The position numbers and the translations under genes were made by a program. From positions 310,001 to 374,000 of the forward strand of contig NZ_JAJFZM010000017.1 of NCBI RefSeq assembly GCF_020733705.1: a DNA stretch of 64,000 nucleotides. Reading direction: 5' to 3'. The stretch comes from Nocardia australiensis. Lineage in GTDB: Bacteria; Actinomycetota; Actinomycetes; Mycobacteriales; Mycobacteriaceae. The notes under the pieces are model-generated. The model had not been told where the DNA came from. It saw nothing but the letters and a program-made list of their open reading frames with translations, and did not search any database. Below are positions 16,082-25,079 of the stretch, in pieces. How positions within the stretch are numbered: position 1 is the stretch's first letter; each line of letters begins with the position of its first letter.

Positions 16082-16750
16082 ATGGCGGCAGATTCGTCGG
16101 AGCCCGATTCATCGAAGCCCGATTCATCGGAGGGCACCTCAGCGCAGGCCGCCGCAGATTCCGCGTCGACCGGCGGCGACACCGAAGCGAGCTCCGCCGA
16201 ATCCGCCGCCCCGTCCAGCAGCTATTCACCGGCACTCATCGCCACGGCGGTCGCCTTGCCGGTAGTCCTGATCGTGGCCGTACTAGTTGCCGCGATCCTC
16301 GCGCACCGAGCCCCTACCGAACGAGAACCCCTGGTACTCGGCCCGGTGCCCGCACCAGCCGCGACCGGTCCGGCCTGCACCGCCCTGCTCCCGGCACTGC
16401 CCGCCGACCTCGGCGACTACACGAAGTCCCAACTCGTCGAGCCCACCCCGCCCGCCACCCGCGCCTGGCAGCACGCCGACGGCGGCGACCCGATCGTGCT
16501 GCGCTGCGGCCTGGACCGCCCGCTGGAATTCAATCGCGCCTCCGCGCTGCAAATCGTGAACGGCGTCCAATGGTTCGAGGCCAGAGATCCGGCAAGCAAG
16601 GCGAGCACCTGGTTCGCCGTCGACCGCGAAACCTACATCGCCCTGACCGTGCCCGACGGCTCCGGTCCGACTCCCCTACAAGAGGTTTCGGACACCATCA
16701 CCGCGAACCTTCCAGCGCAAGCCATCGACCCGGGTCCGCTGCCGAACTGA
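16082..16750 (+). CDS. DUF3515 membrane-anchored protein
   Basis: A 222-residue protein: a Ser/Asp/Ala-rich disordered cytoplasmic segment (1-48), one transmembrane helix (about 50-73, LIATAVALPVVLIVAVLVAAIL), then an extracellular domain. That domain carries conserved CTALLPALPADLGDYTK, a second Cys in VLRCGLDRPLEF, and VQWFEARD and WFAVDRETYIAL. These are the DUF3515 markers, and the two cysteines probably pair. M. tuberculosis has the homologue (Rv2980) in the same position beside ddl and thiL. Its function is unknown; a cell-envelope role is an inference. AAGGA precedes the ATG. Confidence 0.85.
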   Translation: MAADSSEPDSSKPDSSEGTSAQAAADSASTGGDTEASSAESAAPSSSYSPALIATAVALPVVLIVAVLVAAILAHRAPTEREPLVLGPVPAPAATGPACTALLPALPADLGDYTKSQLVEPTPPATRAWQHADGGDPIVLRCGLDRPLEFNRASALQIVNGVQWFEARDPASKASTWFAVDRETYIALTVPDGSGPTPLQEVSDTITANLPAQAIDPGPLPN

Positions 16751-16808
16751 CCGTCGATAGCCACAGAACGGTTCGGGGCACACGTCTTCCCCACTGCCGC
16801 AGCATGTT

Positions 16809-17108
16809 TCAGTCCCGATGCTGGACCGTCGCCTTACTGGCGGTCAAATCCACATCGATCCCACCGGGCGCACCATCCCCGGGATTTTCTCGATGCATCA
16901 GTGTGGACTGCTGCTGGGCGAATTCGTGGTGCCGCCCGGCCGCGAACACGGCGTCGAACTGCTCGAAACCAACCGCCGAAATCGGTCGATCGGTCCCACG
17001 CATCCAGGGCACCAACGCCTTGCCGGTCACCTTCCGCCACGTCATCTCGGTGAAGGCGAGCGCGACAAGCAGTAGTGCCAACCCCGGAATCGTCACGGCC
17101 ACGAGCAT
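16809..17108 (-). CDS. DUF6191-like small membrane protein (99 aa)
   Basis: An N-terminal hydrophobic helix (LVAVTIPGLALLLVALAF) is followed by a soluble tail with GFEQFDAVFAAGRHHEFAQQQ, ending in a short Asp/Val beta-like segment. The arrangement of FxxxFxxGRxHxxxQ after one membrane helix fits the small actinobacterial DUF6191 family. No role is known. It is convergent with the DUF3515 gene and lies 33 nt downstream of the end of ddl, so it could be read with ddl. Confidence 0.6.
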   Translation of the reverse strand: MLVAVTIPGLALLLVALAFTEMTWRKVTGKALVPWMRGTDRPISAVGFEQFDAVFAAGRHHEFAQQQSTLMHRENPGDGAPGGIDVDLTASKATVQHRD

Positions 17109-17141
17109 GATTCGAGACTACCGGCGCGCCCCACGAATCGG

Positions 17142-18254
17142 CTAGCGCAGCCCGGTGCCCCTCGCGATCGCCGTATCGATCAGCGTCGACACCAAACCCG
17201 CATAATCGACACCAGCCGCCTCCCACATACGTGGGTACATGGAAATCGAGGTGAAGCCGGGCATGGTGTTGATTTCGTTGATCACCGGACCGTCCTCGGT
17301 GACGAAGAAGTCGACGCGGGCCAGGCCCTCGCAGTCGAGGGCGCGGAAGGCGCGCACGGCAAGTTCCCTGACACGGTCGGATATGTCGTCGTCCAGCTTC
17401 GCCGGGACGTCGAATTCGCAGACGTCGTCGAGATATTTGGTGTCGAAGTCATAGAACTCGGGGGCGTCGGACGCTGTTTCAGGCATCCTGATCTCGGCAA
17501 CCACGCTGGCCTCGACCCGGCCATCCGGGAATTCCAGCACACCGCACTCGACTTCACGACCCACGATGCCTGCCTCCACGATCACCTTCGGATCATGCGC
17601 GCGGGCCGCCGCGATGGCCGTGTCCAGCTCACTCCAATTGGTGATCTTGGTAATTCCGATAGAGGAGCCACCGCGCGCGGGCTTGACGAACGCGGGCAAC
17701 CCCAGCCGCACCCGGTCGTCCTCACTCACCGTGCTGGTTCCCGGCCGCAACACCACCTGAAGGCCGATCGGCAGTCCTTCCGCCGCGAGCAGCTTCTTCG
17801 TGAATTCCTTGTCCATACCCGCCGCGCTGGCCAGCACGCCCGGTCCCACGTACGGAATACCGGTCAGCTCGAGCATGCCCTGCAGCGTGCCGTCCTCACC
17901 GAAAGGACCATGCAGGACCGGGAAAACCACATCGACCGAACCCAATGCGGCACCGGGATCGTCGAGCGCCACCAGCGCACCGGACCGGCTCGGGTCGGCG
18001 GCCAGTACCAGCGCGGTGCCCGCGCTGTCCACCGACGGCAGCGCCGTATCGCCCTCGGAATTCCCCTGGAATCCGAGCGCCGCGATATCGGACGAGCCGA
18101 GCACCCAGCTGCCCTCGCGGGTTATGCCGATAGGAACCGCCTCGTACCGTTCCGGATCCAGGTTGCGCAGCACGCTGCCGGCCGACACACACGACACGGC
18201 GTGCTCGTTGCTGCGCCCGCCGAACACCACAGCCACCCTGATCCGGTTCGTCAT
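17142..18254 (-). CDS. ddl: D-alanine--D-alanine ligase
   Basis: A 370-residue ATP-grasp ligase. It has VFGGRSNEHAVSCVSA at the N terminus, the HGPFGEDGTLQGMLELTGIPYVGPG core, the ATP-grasp FVKPARGGSSIGITKI, and the metal site in ARVDFFVTEDGPVINEINTMPGFTSISMYP. It makes the D-Ala-D-Ala dipeptide for peptidoglycan and is the target of D-cycloserine. It is downstream of gpsA with 96 nt between them, and the same pair occurs in M. tuberculosis (Rv2981c, Rv2982c). Confidence 0.97.
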   Translation of the reverse strand: MTNRIRVAVVFGGRSNEHAVSCVSAGSVLRNLDPERYEAVPIGITREGSWVLGSSDIAALGFQGNSEGDTALPSVDSAGTALVLAADPSRSGALVALDDPGAALGSVDVVFPVLHGPFGEDGTLQGMLELTGIPYVGPGVLASAAGMDKEFTKKLLAAEGLPIGLQVVLRPGTSTVSEDDRVRLGLPAFVKPARGGSSIGITKITNWSELDTAIAAARAHDPKVIVEAGIVGREVECGVLEFPDGRVEASVVAEIRMPETASDAPEFYDFDTKYLDDVCEFDVPAKLDDDISDRVRELAVRAFRALDCEGLARVDFFVTEDGPVINEINTMPGFTSISMYPRMWEAAGVDYAGLVSTLIDTAIARGTGLR

Positions 18255-18350
18255 GAACCGAACCGTACCCGTTGTAACGGTTTCCCTAACCTTCTGCCCT
18301 GGACACCTTCGAGGTCAGGGCGCTACGTGCCTATCGCGGCCAGGCATGGA

Positions 18351-19361
18351 TTATTCCGGTTTGATCCGGCGACCGAGCAACGTGCCGACCGCCGCACTGA
18401 CCGAAACGCCTTCGTGGCACACCTGATGTACCCCGTCGGTCAGCGGCATCTCCACATCGTGCGCGGCGGCCAGCGCACGAATGGATGTGCAGGATTTCAC
18501 ACCCTCGGCGACCTGCCCATGAGTGGCATCCTGGGCGGACTCCATCGACCCGCCCGCGCCGAGGACATACCCGAAGGACCGATTGCGTGACAGTGGCGAC
18601 GTGCACGTCGCCACCAGGTCACCGACGCCGGCCAGACCCGCGAGGGTGACCGGCTGGGCGCCGAGCGCGACACCGAGCCGAATGATCTCGGCCAGTCCAC
18701 GGGTGATCAGGCTGGCGATCGAGTTGTCGCCCAAGCCCATTCCCGCCGCGATCCCGCACGCCAGTGCGATGACGTTCTTGCACGCACCGCCGATCTCGCA
18801 CCCGATCACATCGGTGTTGGTGTAGGGCCGGAAGTATCCGGTCGCGCTGGCCTGCTGCACCGCGACCGCACGCGCGGCGTCGGTGCAGGCGATCACGGTC
18901 GCCGCGGGCTGACGTGCGGCGACCTCCCCGGCCAGGTTCGGACCCGACAACACCGCGATTCGGCTCTCGTCGGCGCCGCTGACCTGAGCGATCACCTCGC
19001 TCATTCGCAGGAGGGTTCCGGTCTCGATCCCCTTGGCCACACTCAACAACGTCGCGTTGTGATCGGACAGCGCCGTGCCGATGGCGTCGTTCCATTGTTC
19101 GAGATTTCCGCGCAGCGACTGCGACGGCACCGCGAGTACCACGATTTCGGCGCCATCGATGGCCCGTGCGGGATCATGGGTAGCCGTCACCGGGGGCAGT
19201 TGCACATCGGGCAGGTAGAACGGATTGCGATGGTCGGTCGTCAATGCTTCGGCCACCTCGGGCCGCCTGGCCCAGATCGTGACGTCGGTTCCCGCTTCCG
19301 CCAACACCTTCGCGAATGCGGTCCCCCATGATCCCGCTCCCATTACTGCCGCCCTCGTCAT
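18351..19361 (-). CDS. gpsA: NAD(P)H-dependent glycerol-3-phosphate dehydrogenase
   Basis: A 336-residue GpsA. It has the Rossmann GAGSWGTAFAKVLAEAG, the AVPSQSLR segment, KGIE, SGPNLAGEVA, and the catalytic ACKNVIALACGIAAG lysine helix followed by NSIASLITRGLAEI. It makes sn-glycerol 3-phosphate for phospholipid synthesis. The ATG start puts the nucleotide fold right at the N terminus. It is divergent from fbiD and leads into ddl. Confidence 0.97.
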   Translation of the reverse strand: MTRAAVMGAGSWGTAFAKVLAEAGTDVTIWARRPEVAEALTTDHRNPFYLPDVQLPPVTATHDPARAIDGAEIVVLAVPSQSLRGNLEQWNDAIGTALSDHNATLLSVAKGIETGTLLRMSEVIAQVSGADESRIAVLSGPNLAGEVAARQPAATVIACTDAARAVAVQQASATGYFRPYTNTDVIGCEIGGACKNVIALACGIAAGMGLGDNSIASLITRGLAEIIRLGVALGAQPVTLAGLAGVGDLVATCTSPLSRNRSFGYVLGAGGSMESAQDATHGQVAEGVKSCTSIRALAAAHDVEMPLTDGVHQVCHEGVSVSAAVGTLLGRRIKPE

Positions 19362-19436
19362 CAGCCCAATATGCCATCCCGGATGGGCACCGCACCCGAT
19401 ACCCCGGATCCGGTGTGTTTAAGGAAGGATTGACGC

Positions 19437-20135
19437 ATGCGTCCGCACGCCGTGCACGCCGTCATCGCGGTGAAGAACCTCGATACGGCCAAGAGCCGCC
19501 TGGCCGACCGGCTGCGCCCGGAGCATCGGGCGCGGCTGGTGCTTGCCATGCTCGCCGATACTGTGACCGCCGCTGTCGCGGTGCCGCAGATCGCGTCGGT
19601 CACCGTGGTCACCCCCGATCCGACGGTCACAAACCTGGCTCACACGCTCGGCACCACAGTGCATCCGGAGCCGTATCGCGGCCGGGTCGACCCCGCCGCC
19701 CCGGATGGCCTCAATACCGCCCTGACCTCCGCTGCCACGGCCCTGCGTGAGCGGCACGGCCCGATCGAACTGCTGGCTTTGCAGGCGGATCTGCCCGCGC
19801 TGCGCCCGGAGGAACTGTCGGACATGCTGGCCACCGCACCGCTCGGACGACGTTCGGTTGTGGTCGACCACGCCGGTAGCGGTACCGCCGCGCTATTTGT
19901 CCGAGACACCACCGCACCGCTTGATCCCCGATTCGGACCCGACTCCGCGCGCAGGCATATCGCCTCGGGCGCGGTTGATTTGACCGGGATCTGGCCGGGG
20001 CTGCGATTGGATGTCGACACCGCGGCCGATCTGAGCTGTGCCGTCACCCTCGGCGCCGGTGATTCCACCCGAGCTGTGCTGCACGACATCGGGTGGCCCG
20101 AACGTGTTCATGAGCACGTTCCGAACGTATGCTAA
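19437..20135 (+). CDS. fbiD: Phosphoenolpyruvate / 2-phospholactate guanylyltransferase
   Basis: A 232-residue CofC/FbiD-type nucleotidyltransferase with an N-terminal AVIAVKNLDTAKSRL loop, LQADLPALRPEEL for metal binding, and FGPDSARRHI near the C terminus. In actinobacteria FbiD joins GTP to phosphoenolpyruvate to make the precursor of coenzyme F420. The F420-dependent-type PPOX protein at 27.4 kb fits an F420-using host. The gene stands between gpsA and ppk1, as in M. tuberculosis (Rv2983). Confidence 0.92.
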   Translation: MRPHAVHAVIAVKNLDTAKSRLADRLRPEHRARLVLAMLADTVTAAVAVPQIASVTVVTPDPTVTNLAHTLGTTVHPEPYRGRVDPAAPDGLNTALTSAATALRERHGPIELLALQADLPALRPEELSDMLATAPLGRRSVVVDHAGSGTAALFVRDTTAPLDPRFGPDSARRHIASGAVDLTGIWPGLRLDVDTAADLSCAVTLGAGDSTRAVLHDIGWPERVHEHVPNVC

Positions 20136-20221
20136 ATAGTCGCCACACTCGACGTGATACTCACGTCAATCGTGGTGTCGACCTGCGCACAGCCGACTGG
20201 GTAAGGGATGATATTCGGCGT

Positions 20222-20242
20222 GAGTGAGCGAAGCGAGCGAAC
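20222..20242. repeat. GAGCGAAGCGAGCGAAC-type short repeat
   Basis: A purine-biased GAG-CGAAGC-GAGCGAAC stretch sits in the ppk1 leader and, if read in frame, gives Ser-Glu-Arg-Ser-Glu-Arg. Related CT-rich versions (CCGCTTCGCTCCTCC) recur at 31.23-31.26 kb. The look is of a short dispersed repeat placed near gene starts. Confidence 0.4.
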
Positions 20243-20264
20243 CGTATATCAGCGCGCATCGCGC

Positions 20265-22424
20265 ATGTCGGAGCCGAGCGTCGGCGACCAGAAGTTACTT
20301 CCCACGCCACCGCCCGCCGCGACACCGCTGCCGGAAGAGTCCACGATGGAGCGGTTGCCACGCGATCGCTACCTGAACCGCGAACTGAGCTGGCTCGACT
20401 TCAACGCCAGGGTGCTGGCCCTCGCCGAGGACGAGTCGCTGCCGTTGCTGGAGCGCGCGAAATTCTTGGCGATCTTCGCGTCGAATCTCGACGAGTTCTA
20501 CATGGTTCGCGTCGCCGGCCTGAAGCGCCGCGCCGAGACCGGGCTGTCGGTGCGTTCGGCGGATGGCCGCTCGCCCACCGAACAATTGGAGCTCATCGCG
20601 GCACGGGCCCAGGAGATCGCCGATCGGCATGCCCGGGTCTTCCTCGATTCCGTGCTGCCCACGCTGACCAGCGAGGGCATCGACATCATCGACTGGAACG
20701 ATCTGGACGATGATGAGCGCCAGCGTCTTTCGGGACATTTCCAGGATCAGGTCTTCCCGGTACTCACCCCGCTCGCGGTCGACCCCGCCCACCCGTTCCC
20801 GTACATCAGCGGCCTGAGCCTGAATCTCGCGGTGACGGTGAAGGATTCCGCCACCGGCGGCGAACACTTCGCCAGGGTTAAGGTGCCCGATAACGTCGAC
20901 CGGTTCGTCCGTGTACGGCGCACCGACTCCGGCACTCCGATCGCGGCGTTCCTGCCGATGGAGGAGCTGATCGCGGCCCATCTCGACCAGCTGTTCCCCG
21001 GTATGAAGGTGGTCGAGCACCACGCGTTCCGGATCACCCGCAACGCCGACTTCGAGGTCGATGAGGATCGCGATGAGGACCTGCTGCAGGCCCTGGAGCG
21101 CGAACTCGCGCGGCGGCGCTTCGGTTCGCCGGTGCGGCTGGAGGTTTCCGACGATATGACCGAGCACATGCTCGATCTGCTGTTGCGGGAGCTCGAAGTC
21201 GACGCGGGCGATGTCATCCAGGTGCCCGGCCTGCTCGACCTGTCGTGCCTGTGGCAGGTGTATGGCGTCGATCGGCCGAACCTCAAGGACGCACCGTATG
21301 TCCCGGCCACCCCTGCCGCCTTCGGCGAGCGGGAGACCCCGCGCAATGTCTTCGCGGCGCTGCGAGAGGGTGACGTGCTGGTGCACCACCCCTACGACTC
21401 GTTCTCCACCAGCGTGCAGCGGTTCATCGAGCAGGCCGCCGCCGACCCGCAGGTGCTGGCGATCAAGCAGACCCTGTACCGCACCTCCGGCGACTCCCCC
21501 ATCGTGAACGCGCTCATCGATGCCGCGGAGGCGGGCAAACAGGTCGTCGCGCTGGTCGAGATCAAGGCACGCTTCGACGAGCAGGCCAACATCAAATGGG
21601 CGCGCGCGCTGGAACAGGCCGGCGTGCACGTCGTGTACGGCCTCATCGGCCTCAAGACCCACTGCAAGACCTGCCTGGTGGTGCGGCGTGAGGGCGCCAC
21701 CATCCGCCGCTATTGCCACATCGGCACCGGCAACTACAACCCGAAGACCGCGCGCCTGTACGAGGACGTCGGATTACTCACCGCCGCACCGGAAATCGGC
21801 GCCGATCTGACCGATTTGTTCAATTCGCTGACCGGTTACTCACGAAAAGCCAACTACCGCAACTTACTTGTGGCGCCGCAGGGGGTTCGCGCCGGAATCA
21901 TCGAACGAATCCAACGCGAAACCGAGCTCGCCCAGCAAGGCGTCCCTGCCCGAATTCGACTGAAAGCCAATGCAATTGTCGATGAGCAGATCATCGACGC
22001 GCTCTATCGCGCCTCCCAAGCCGGCGTACCGGTCCAGATCGTGGTGCGCGGTATCTGCGGGCTGCGCCCCGGCGTTCCAGGGATGAGCGATAATATCGAG
22101 GTTCGCTCGATTCTCGGCCGCTTCCTGGAACATTCGCGAATCATGCACTTTCAGGCGCAGGATCAGTACTGGATCGGCAGTGCCGACATGATGCACCGCA
22201 ACCTCGACCGCCGCGTGGAAGTCATGGCCCAGGTGAAGGATCCACGACTCACCGAGCAAATGAGCGGGGTATTCGATTCCGCTCTGGATCCGATGACCCG
22301 CTGCTGGGTTCTACAGGCCGATGGCAGTTGGCACGCCTGGCCGGAACAGACGGGCAGGGACGGCGAACAGGTTAGAGACCACCAACAGTTCCTCATGCGA
22401 CTGCGGAGGCCGGACCAGCCGTGA
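20265..22424 (+). CDS. ppk1: RNA-degradosome polyphosphate kinase
   Basis: A 719-residue PPK1. It has YLNRELSWLDFNARVLALA and FLAIFASNLDEFYMVRVAGLKRR in the N domain, and VEHHAFRITRNADFEV and KQTLYRTSGDSPIV in the core. The catalytic histidine is in GLKTHCK, with further phosphohistidine-region residues in YCHIGTGNYN and IMHFQAQDQYWIGSADMMHRNLDRRVEVM. It reversibly moves the gamma phosphate of ATP onto polyphosphate, which supports stress survival. An upstream GTG at 20220 would add a Ser-Glu-Arg repeat leader; I take the ATG at 20265. The last 4 nt overlap mutT1. Confidence 0.95.
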   Translation: MSEPSVGDQKLLPTPPPAATPLPEESTMERLPRDRYLNRELSWLDFNARVLALAEDESLPLLERAKFLAIFASNLDEFYMVRVAGLKRRAETGLSVRSADGRSPTEQLELIAARAQEIADRHARVFLDSVLPTLTSEGIDIIDWNDLDDDERQRLSGHFQDQVFPVLTPLAVDPAHPFPYISGLSLNLAVTVKDSATGGEHFARVKVPDNVDRFVRVRRTDSGTPIAAFLPMEELIAAHLDQLFPGMKVVEHHAFRITRNADFEVDEDRDEDLLQALERELARRRFGSPVRLEVSDDMTEHMLDLLLRELEVDAGDVIQVPGLLDLSCLWQVYGVDRPNLKDAPYVPATPAAFGERETPRNVFAALREGDVLVHHPYDSFSTSVQRFIEQAAADPQVLAIKQTLYRTSGDSPIVNALIDAAEAGKQVVALVEIKARFDEQANIKWARALEQAGVHVVYGLIGLKTHCKTCLVVRREGATIRRYCHIGTGNYNPKTARLYEDVGLLTAAPEIGADLTDLFNSLTGYSRKANYRNLLVAPQGVRAGIIERIQRETELAQQGVPARIRLKANAIVDEQIIDALYRASQAGVPVQIVVRGICGLRPGVPGMSDNIEVRSILGRFLEHSRIMHFQAQDQYWIGSADMMHRNLDRRVEVMAQVKDPRLTEQMSGVFDSALDPMTRCWVLQADGSWHAWPEQTGRDGEQVRDHQQFLMRLRRPDQP

Positions 22425-23389
22425 CCGGGGCTACGGGATACGAGATGGATGGGGGCCCGATCTGGGATCCCCGGGTAACAGCGAACATTCACGCCGCCGG
22501 GGCGGTGTTATGGCGACGTTCGTCCGCGGATTCGGGCGTCATCGAGATCGCCGTCGTCCATCGCCCTAAGTATCAGGATTGGTCGCTGCCCAAGGGCAAA
22601 CTCGACCCTGGCGAAACACCGGTGCTGGCCGCAGTGCGCGAGGTGCGGGAAGAGACCGGCCTGGACTGCCGCCTCGGCCGCTATCTCGGCCATGTGACGT
22701 ATCCGGTTCCAGGACACCGGAAACTGAAGCGCGTCGACTATTGGGCCGCCGAGGTCGCCGGTGGTGAATTCGCCGCCAATTCCGAGGTCGACCTACTGAA
22801 CTGGTACCCGCTCGACCGAGTGATGGACCAATTGTCCTACCCCATGGACCGGCAGGTGGTACGCGCGTTTACCAGGCTGCCCGCTGACACCGGCTCATTG
22901 CTGCTGGTACGGCACTCGAAGGCGGGCCGCAGGGACCGATTCAACGGCCCGGACGACGAACGCCCGCTGGAGCGGGCCGGACAGCACCAGGCGCAGGCCC
23001 TGGTGCCAAATCTATTGGCATTCGGCGCATCCGAGATCTACTCCGCTCCGCCTTCGCGCTGTGTCCAGACGGTGATGCCGTTGGCACAGAAACTCGGCGC
23101 GGACATCGTCCTCGAGCCGCTGTTCTCCGAAAATGGTTATGCCGCAGCGCCGGACGCCGCCCATAAGCGCGTACGCGAGCTCGTATCGGATCGTTCGGTG
23201 CCGGTGCTGTGCAGTCAGGGCAAGGTAATTCCCGACCTGCTCGGCTGGTGGGCACAGCGCGACGGCATCACACTGCCGTCCGCGCGCAACCGCAAAGGCA
23301 GCGTATGGGTGCTGTCGTTCGCGGCTGGAAAGCTGGTTGCCGCCGACCATCTCGACCGCTCGCTCTCGGGCGCCGTCGTCAAATCCTGA
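22421..23389 (+). CDS. mutT1: NUDIX hydrolase with C-terminal histidine phosphatase (MutT1)
   Basis: A 322-residue two-domain protein. The N-terminal Nudix domain has the full box starting GKLDPGETPVLAAVREVREE. The C-terminal half is a phosphoglycerate-mutase-type histidine phosphatase with LLVRHSKAG. In mycobacteria MutT1 degrades 8-oxo-GTP and 8-oxo-dGTP and diadenosine polyphosphates. The GTG start overlaps the ppk1 stop by 4 nt, so the two are translationally coupled, as in M. tuberculosis. Confidence 0.95.
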   Translation: MTGATGYEMDGGPIWDPRVTANIHAAGAVLWRRSSADSGVIEIAVVHRPKYQDWSLPKGKLDPGETPVLAAVREVREETGLDCRLGRYLGHVTYPVPGHRKLKRVDYWAAEVAGGEFAANSEVDLLNWYPLDRVMDQLSYPMDRQVVRAFTRLPADTGSLLLVRHSKAGRRDRFNGPDDERPLERAGQHQAQALVPNLLAFGASEIYSAPPSRCVQTVMPLAQKLGADIVLEPLFSENGYAAAPDAAHKRVRELVSDRSVPVLCSQGKVIPDLLGWWAQRDGITLPSARNRKGSVWVLSFAAGKLVAADHLDRSLSGAVVKS

Positions 23390-23431
23390 CGGTGTTGAGC
23401 GCCACGGCAGCAGACGGACCGCGCGAAGCAC

Positions 23432-23468
23432 CGAAATGGCCCCGGGGGCGAACCCCGGGGCCGTTTCG
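23432..23468. terminator. Bidirectional terminator between mutT1 and hupB
   Basis: A 16-bp stem, CGAAATGGCCCCGGGG against CCCCGGGGCCGTTTCG, closes a GCGAA loop. The only non-Watson-Crick pair is one T-G wobble. It lies between two convergent genes and can serve both. Confidence 0.85.
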
Positions 23469-23550
23469 AGCCGGTAGGAGAGAGCGATCGGGCCGTCAAC
23501 GCCCAATCACCGGGCAGCACAGCGTCGTTTGACGACGCCACACCTCCGCG

Positions 23551-24207
23551 TCAGCGCCCGCGACGGGCGGGAGCCTTCTTCGCTGTGGTCTTCTTGGCGG
23601 GGGCCTTCTTCGCTGCCGTGGTCTTCTTGGCCGCAGTGGTCTTCTTGGCCGCCGTCACCTTCTTCGCAGGCGCCTTCTTGGCTGGGGCCTTCTTGACCGC
23701 TGCGGCCTTCGCGGGAGCCTTCCGCACTGCCGCCTTGGTCGCGGGCGCCTTACGGGCCGTGGTCTTCGCCGGGGCCTTCTTGGCGGGCGCCTTCTTCGCT
23801 GGAGCCGTCTTCTTGGCGGCGGCCTTCTTCGCGGCCGCCTTCTTGGCGGCCTTCTTCGCCGCCGTCTTCGTCGCTGCCACCGGCGCATTCGCGCCGCGCT
23901 TCACGGCGGGACCGCTTGCGGTGAGCTTCTGCTTACCGGCAATCACTGCCTTGAATTGAGCGCCCGGCCGGAATGCGGGCACCGAAGTGGGCTTCACCTT
24001 GACGGTTTCACCGGTGCGCGGATTCCGCGCAACCCGAGCCGCACGCTTACGCTGTTCGAACACACCGAATCCGGTGATTGTGACGCTCTGACCCTTGTGC
24101 ACCGCGCGCACGATGGTGTCGACCACGTGCTCGACTGCCGCGGTGGCCGTGCGCCTGTCCGTACCCAACTTTTCGGTCAGAACGTCGATCAGTTCCGCCT
24201 TGTTCAT
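23551..24207 (-). CDS. hupB: DNA-binding protein HU with lysine-rich tail
   Basis: A 218-residue protein. Residues 1-90 are a standard HU domain (MNKAELIDVLTEKLG, ITGFGVFEQRKRAARVARNPRTGE, PAFRPGAQFK). The remaining 120 or so are PAKKA/KKA repeats like a histone H1 tail, the arrangement of mycobacterial HupB (Rv2986c). It compacts the nucleoid and is modified by acetylation and methylation in mycobacteria. It is followed by a strong bidirectional terminator. The 156 nt before leuD hold its promoter but no further gene. Confidence 0.97.
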   Translation of the reverse strand: MNKAELIDVLTEKLGTDRRTATAAVEHVVDTIVRAVHKGQSVTITGFGVFEQRKRAARVARNPRTGETVKVKPTSVPAFRPGAQFKAVIAGKQKLTASGPAVKRGANAPVAATKTAAKKAAKKAAAKKAAAKKTAPAKKAPAKKAPAKTTARKAPATKAAVRKAPAKAAAVKKAPAKKAPAKKVTAAKKTTAAKKTTAAKKAPAKKTTAKKAPARRGR

Positions 24208-24363
24208 TGAATCCTCCGCAGACTAATGGCCCGTCGTCGGACCGACTAGGTACCACGGTAAACCCAGTTTGGACAAGAGTCTATGTGCCACGCCAAAATT
24301 CATGTGGTTTAGCACACGTCCAGCTACCACTCCAAGGGGTGCACAGCTATCTACGCTGGGTGA

Positions 24364-24972
24364 TTACGCTTGCGAAATATGCGCTGGAAGGGTGGCGGGT
24401 TTCCAACTTGGCCTTGCCTTTTCGAACTCGTCGATGGCGTCACTGCGCCGTAGCGTGAGCCCGATGTCGTCCAAACCTTCCAGCAGACGCCACCTGGTGT
24501 AGTCATCAATATCAAACGGCAACACAGCGGTTCCGGCTGTCACCGTGCGCGCTTCGAGGTCTACAACCAATTCCAGCCCGGGCTGTTCCTCGAGCAACTT
24601 CCAGAGCATTTCGACATCGTTCTGTGACATCTGCGCGGCAAGAAGCCCACCCTTGCCCGCATTACCACGGAAGATGTCCGCGAAGCGTGCGGAGATGACA
24701 ACCCGAAAACCGAAGTCCGACAGGGCCCAAACGGCATGCTCACGTGAGGATCCGGTACCGAAATCCGGTCCGGCCACCAACACACTGCCACGGTTGTAGG
24801 GCTCAGTGTTGAGAATGAAGTCCGAGTCAGATCGCCATGCGGCGAACAAGCCGTCCTCGAATCCCGTTCGGGTCACACGCTTCAGATACACAGCCGGAAT
24901 GATCTGATCTGTGTCGACATTGGAACGGCGCAGCGGGACACCGATCCCCTTGTGCACGGTGAAGGCTTCCAT
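24364..24972 (-). CDS. leuD: 3-isopropylmalate dehydratase small subunit
   Basis: A 202-residue LeuD. It has VPLRRSNVDTDQIIPAVYLKRV, GPDFGTGSSREHAVWALSDFGFRVVI and FRGNAGKGGLL, the aconitase swivel-domain signature that positions the substrate. With LeuC it isomerises 2-isopropylmalate to 3-isopropylmalate in leucine synthesis. The ATG at 24972 is preferred to that at 24993 because AGGAG lies 9 nt before it. It lies 107 nt after leuC, in the same operon. Confidence 0.97.
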   Translation of the reverse strand: MEAFTVHKGIGVPLRRSNVDTDQIIPAVYLKRVTRTGFEDGLFAAWRSDSDFILNTEPYNRGSVLVAGPDFGTGSSREHAVWALSDFGFRVVISARFADIFRGNAGKGGLLAAQMSQNDVEMLWKLLEEQPGLELVVDLEARTVTAGTAVLPFDIDDYTRWRLLEGLDDIGLTLRRSDAIDEFEKARPSWKPATLPAHISQA

Positions 24973-25079
24973 TACTTGATTCTCCTGGGTCATAAGGCGA
25001 TTTGGACTGCCATCGGTATTGATTCGAACCGACGCGATGGGATTCGGAACAGCTTGTGCGGGAACTTCCCCGCGGTAGG

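Noticed and set aside
23551..23900. Long AAGAAGGC/GCCTTCTT repeat tract looking like a tandem repeat array
   Set aside because: It is the codon pattern of the PAKKA tail of HupB, not an independent repeat or CRISPR.
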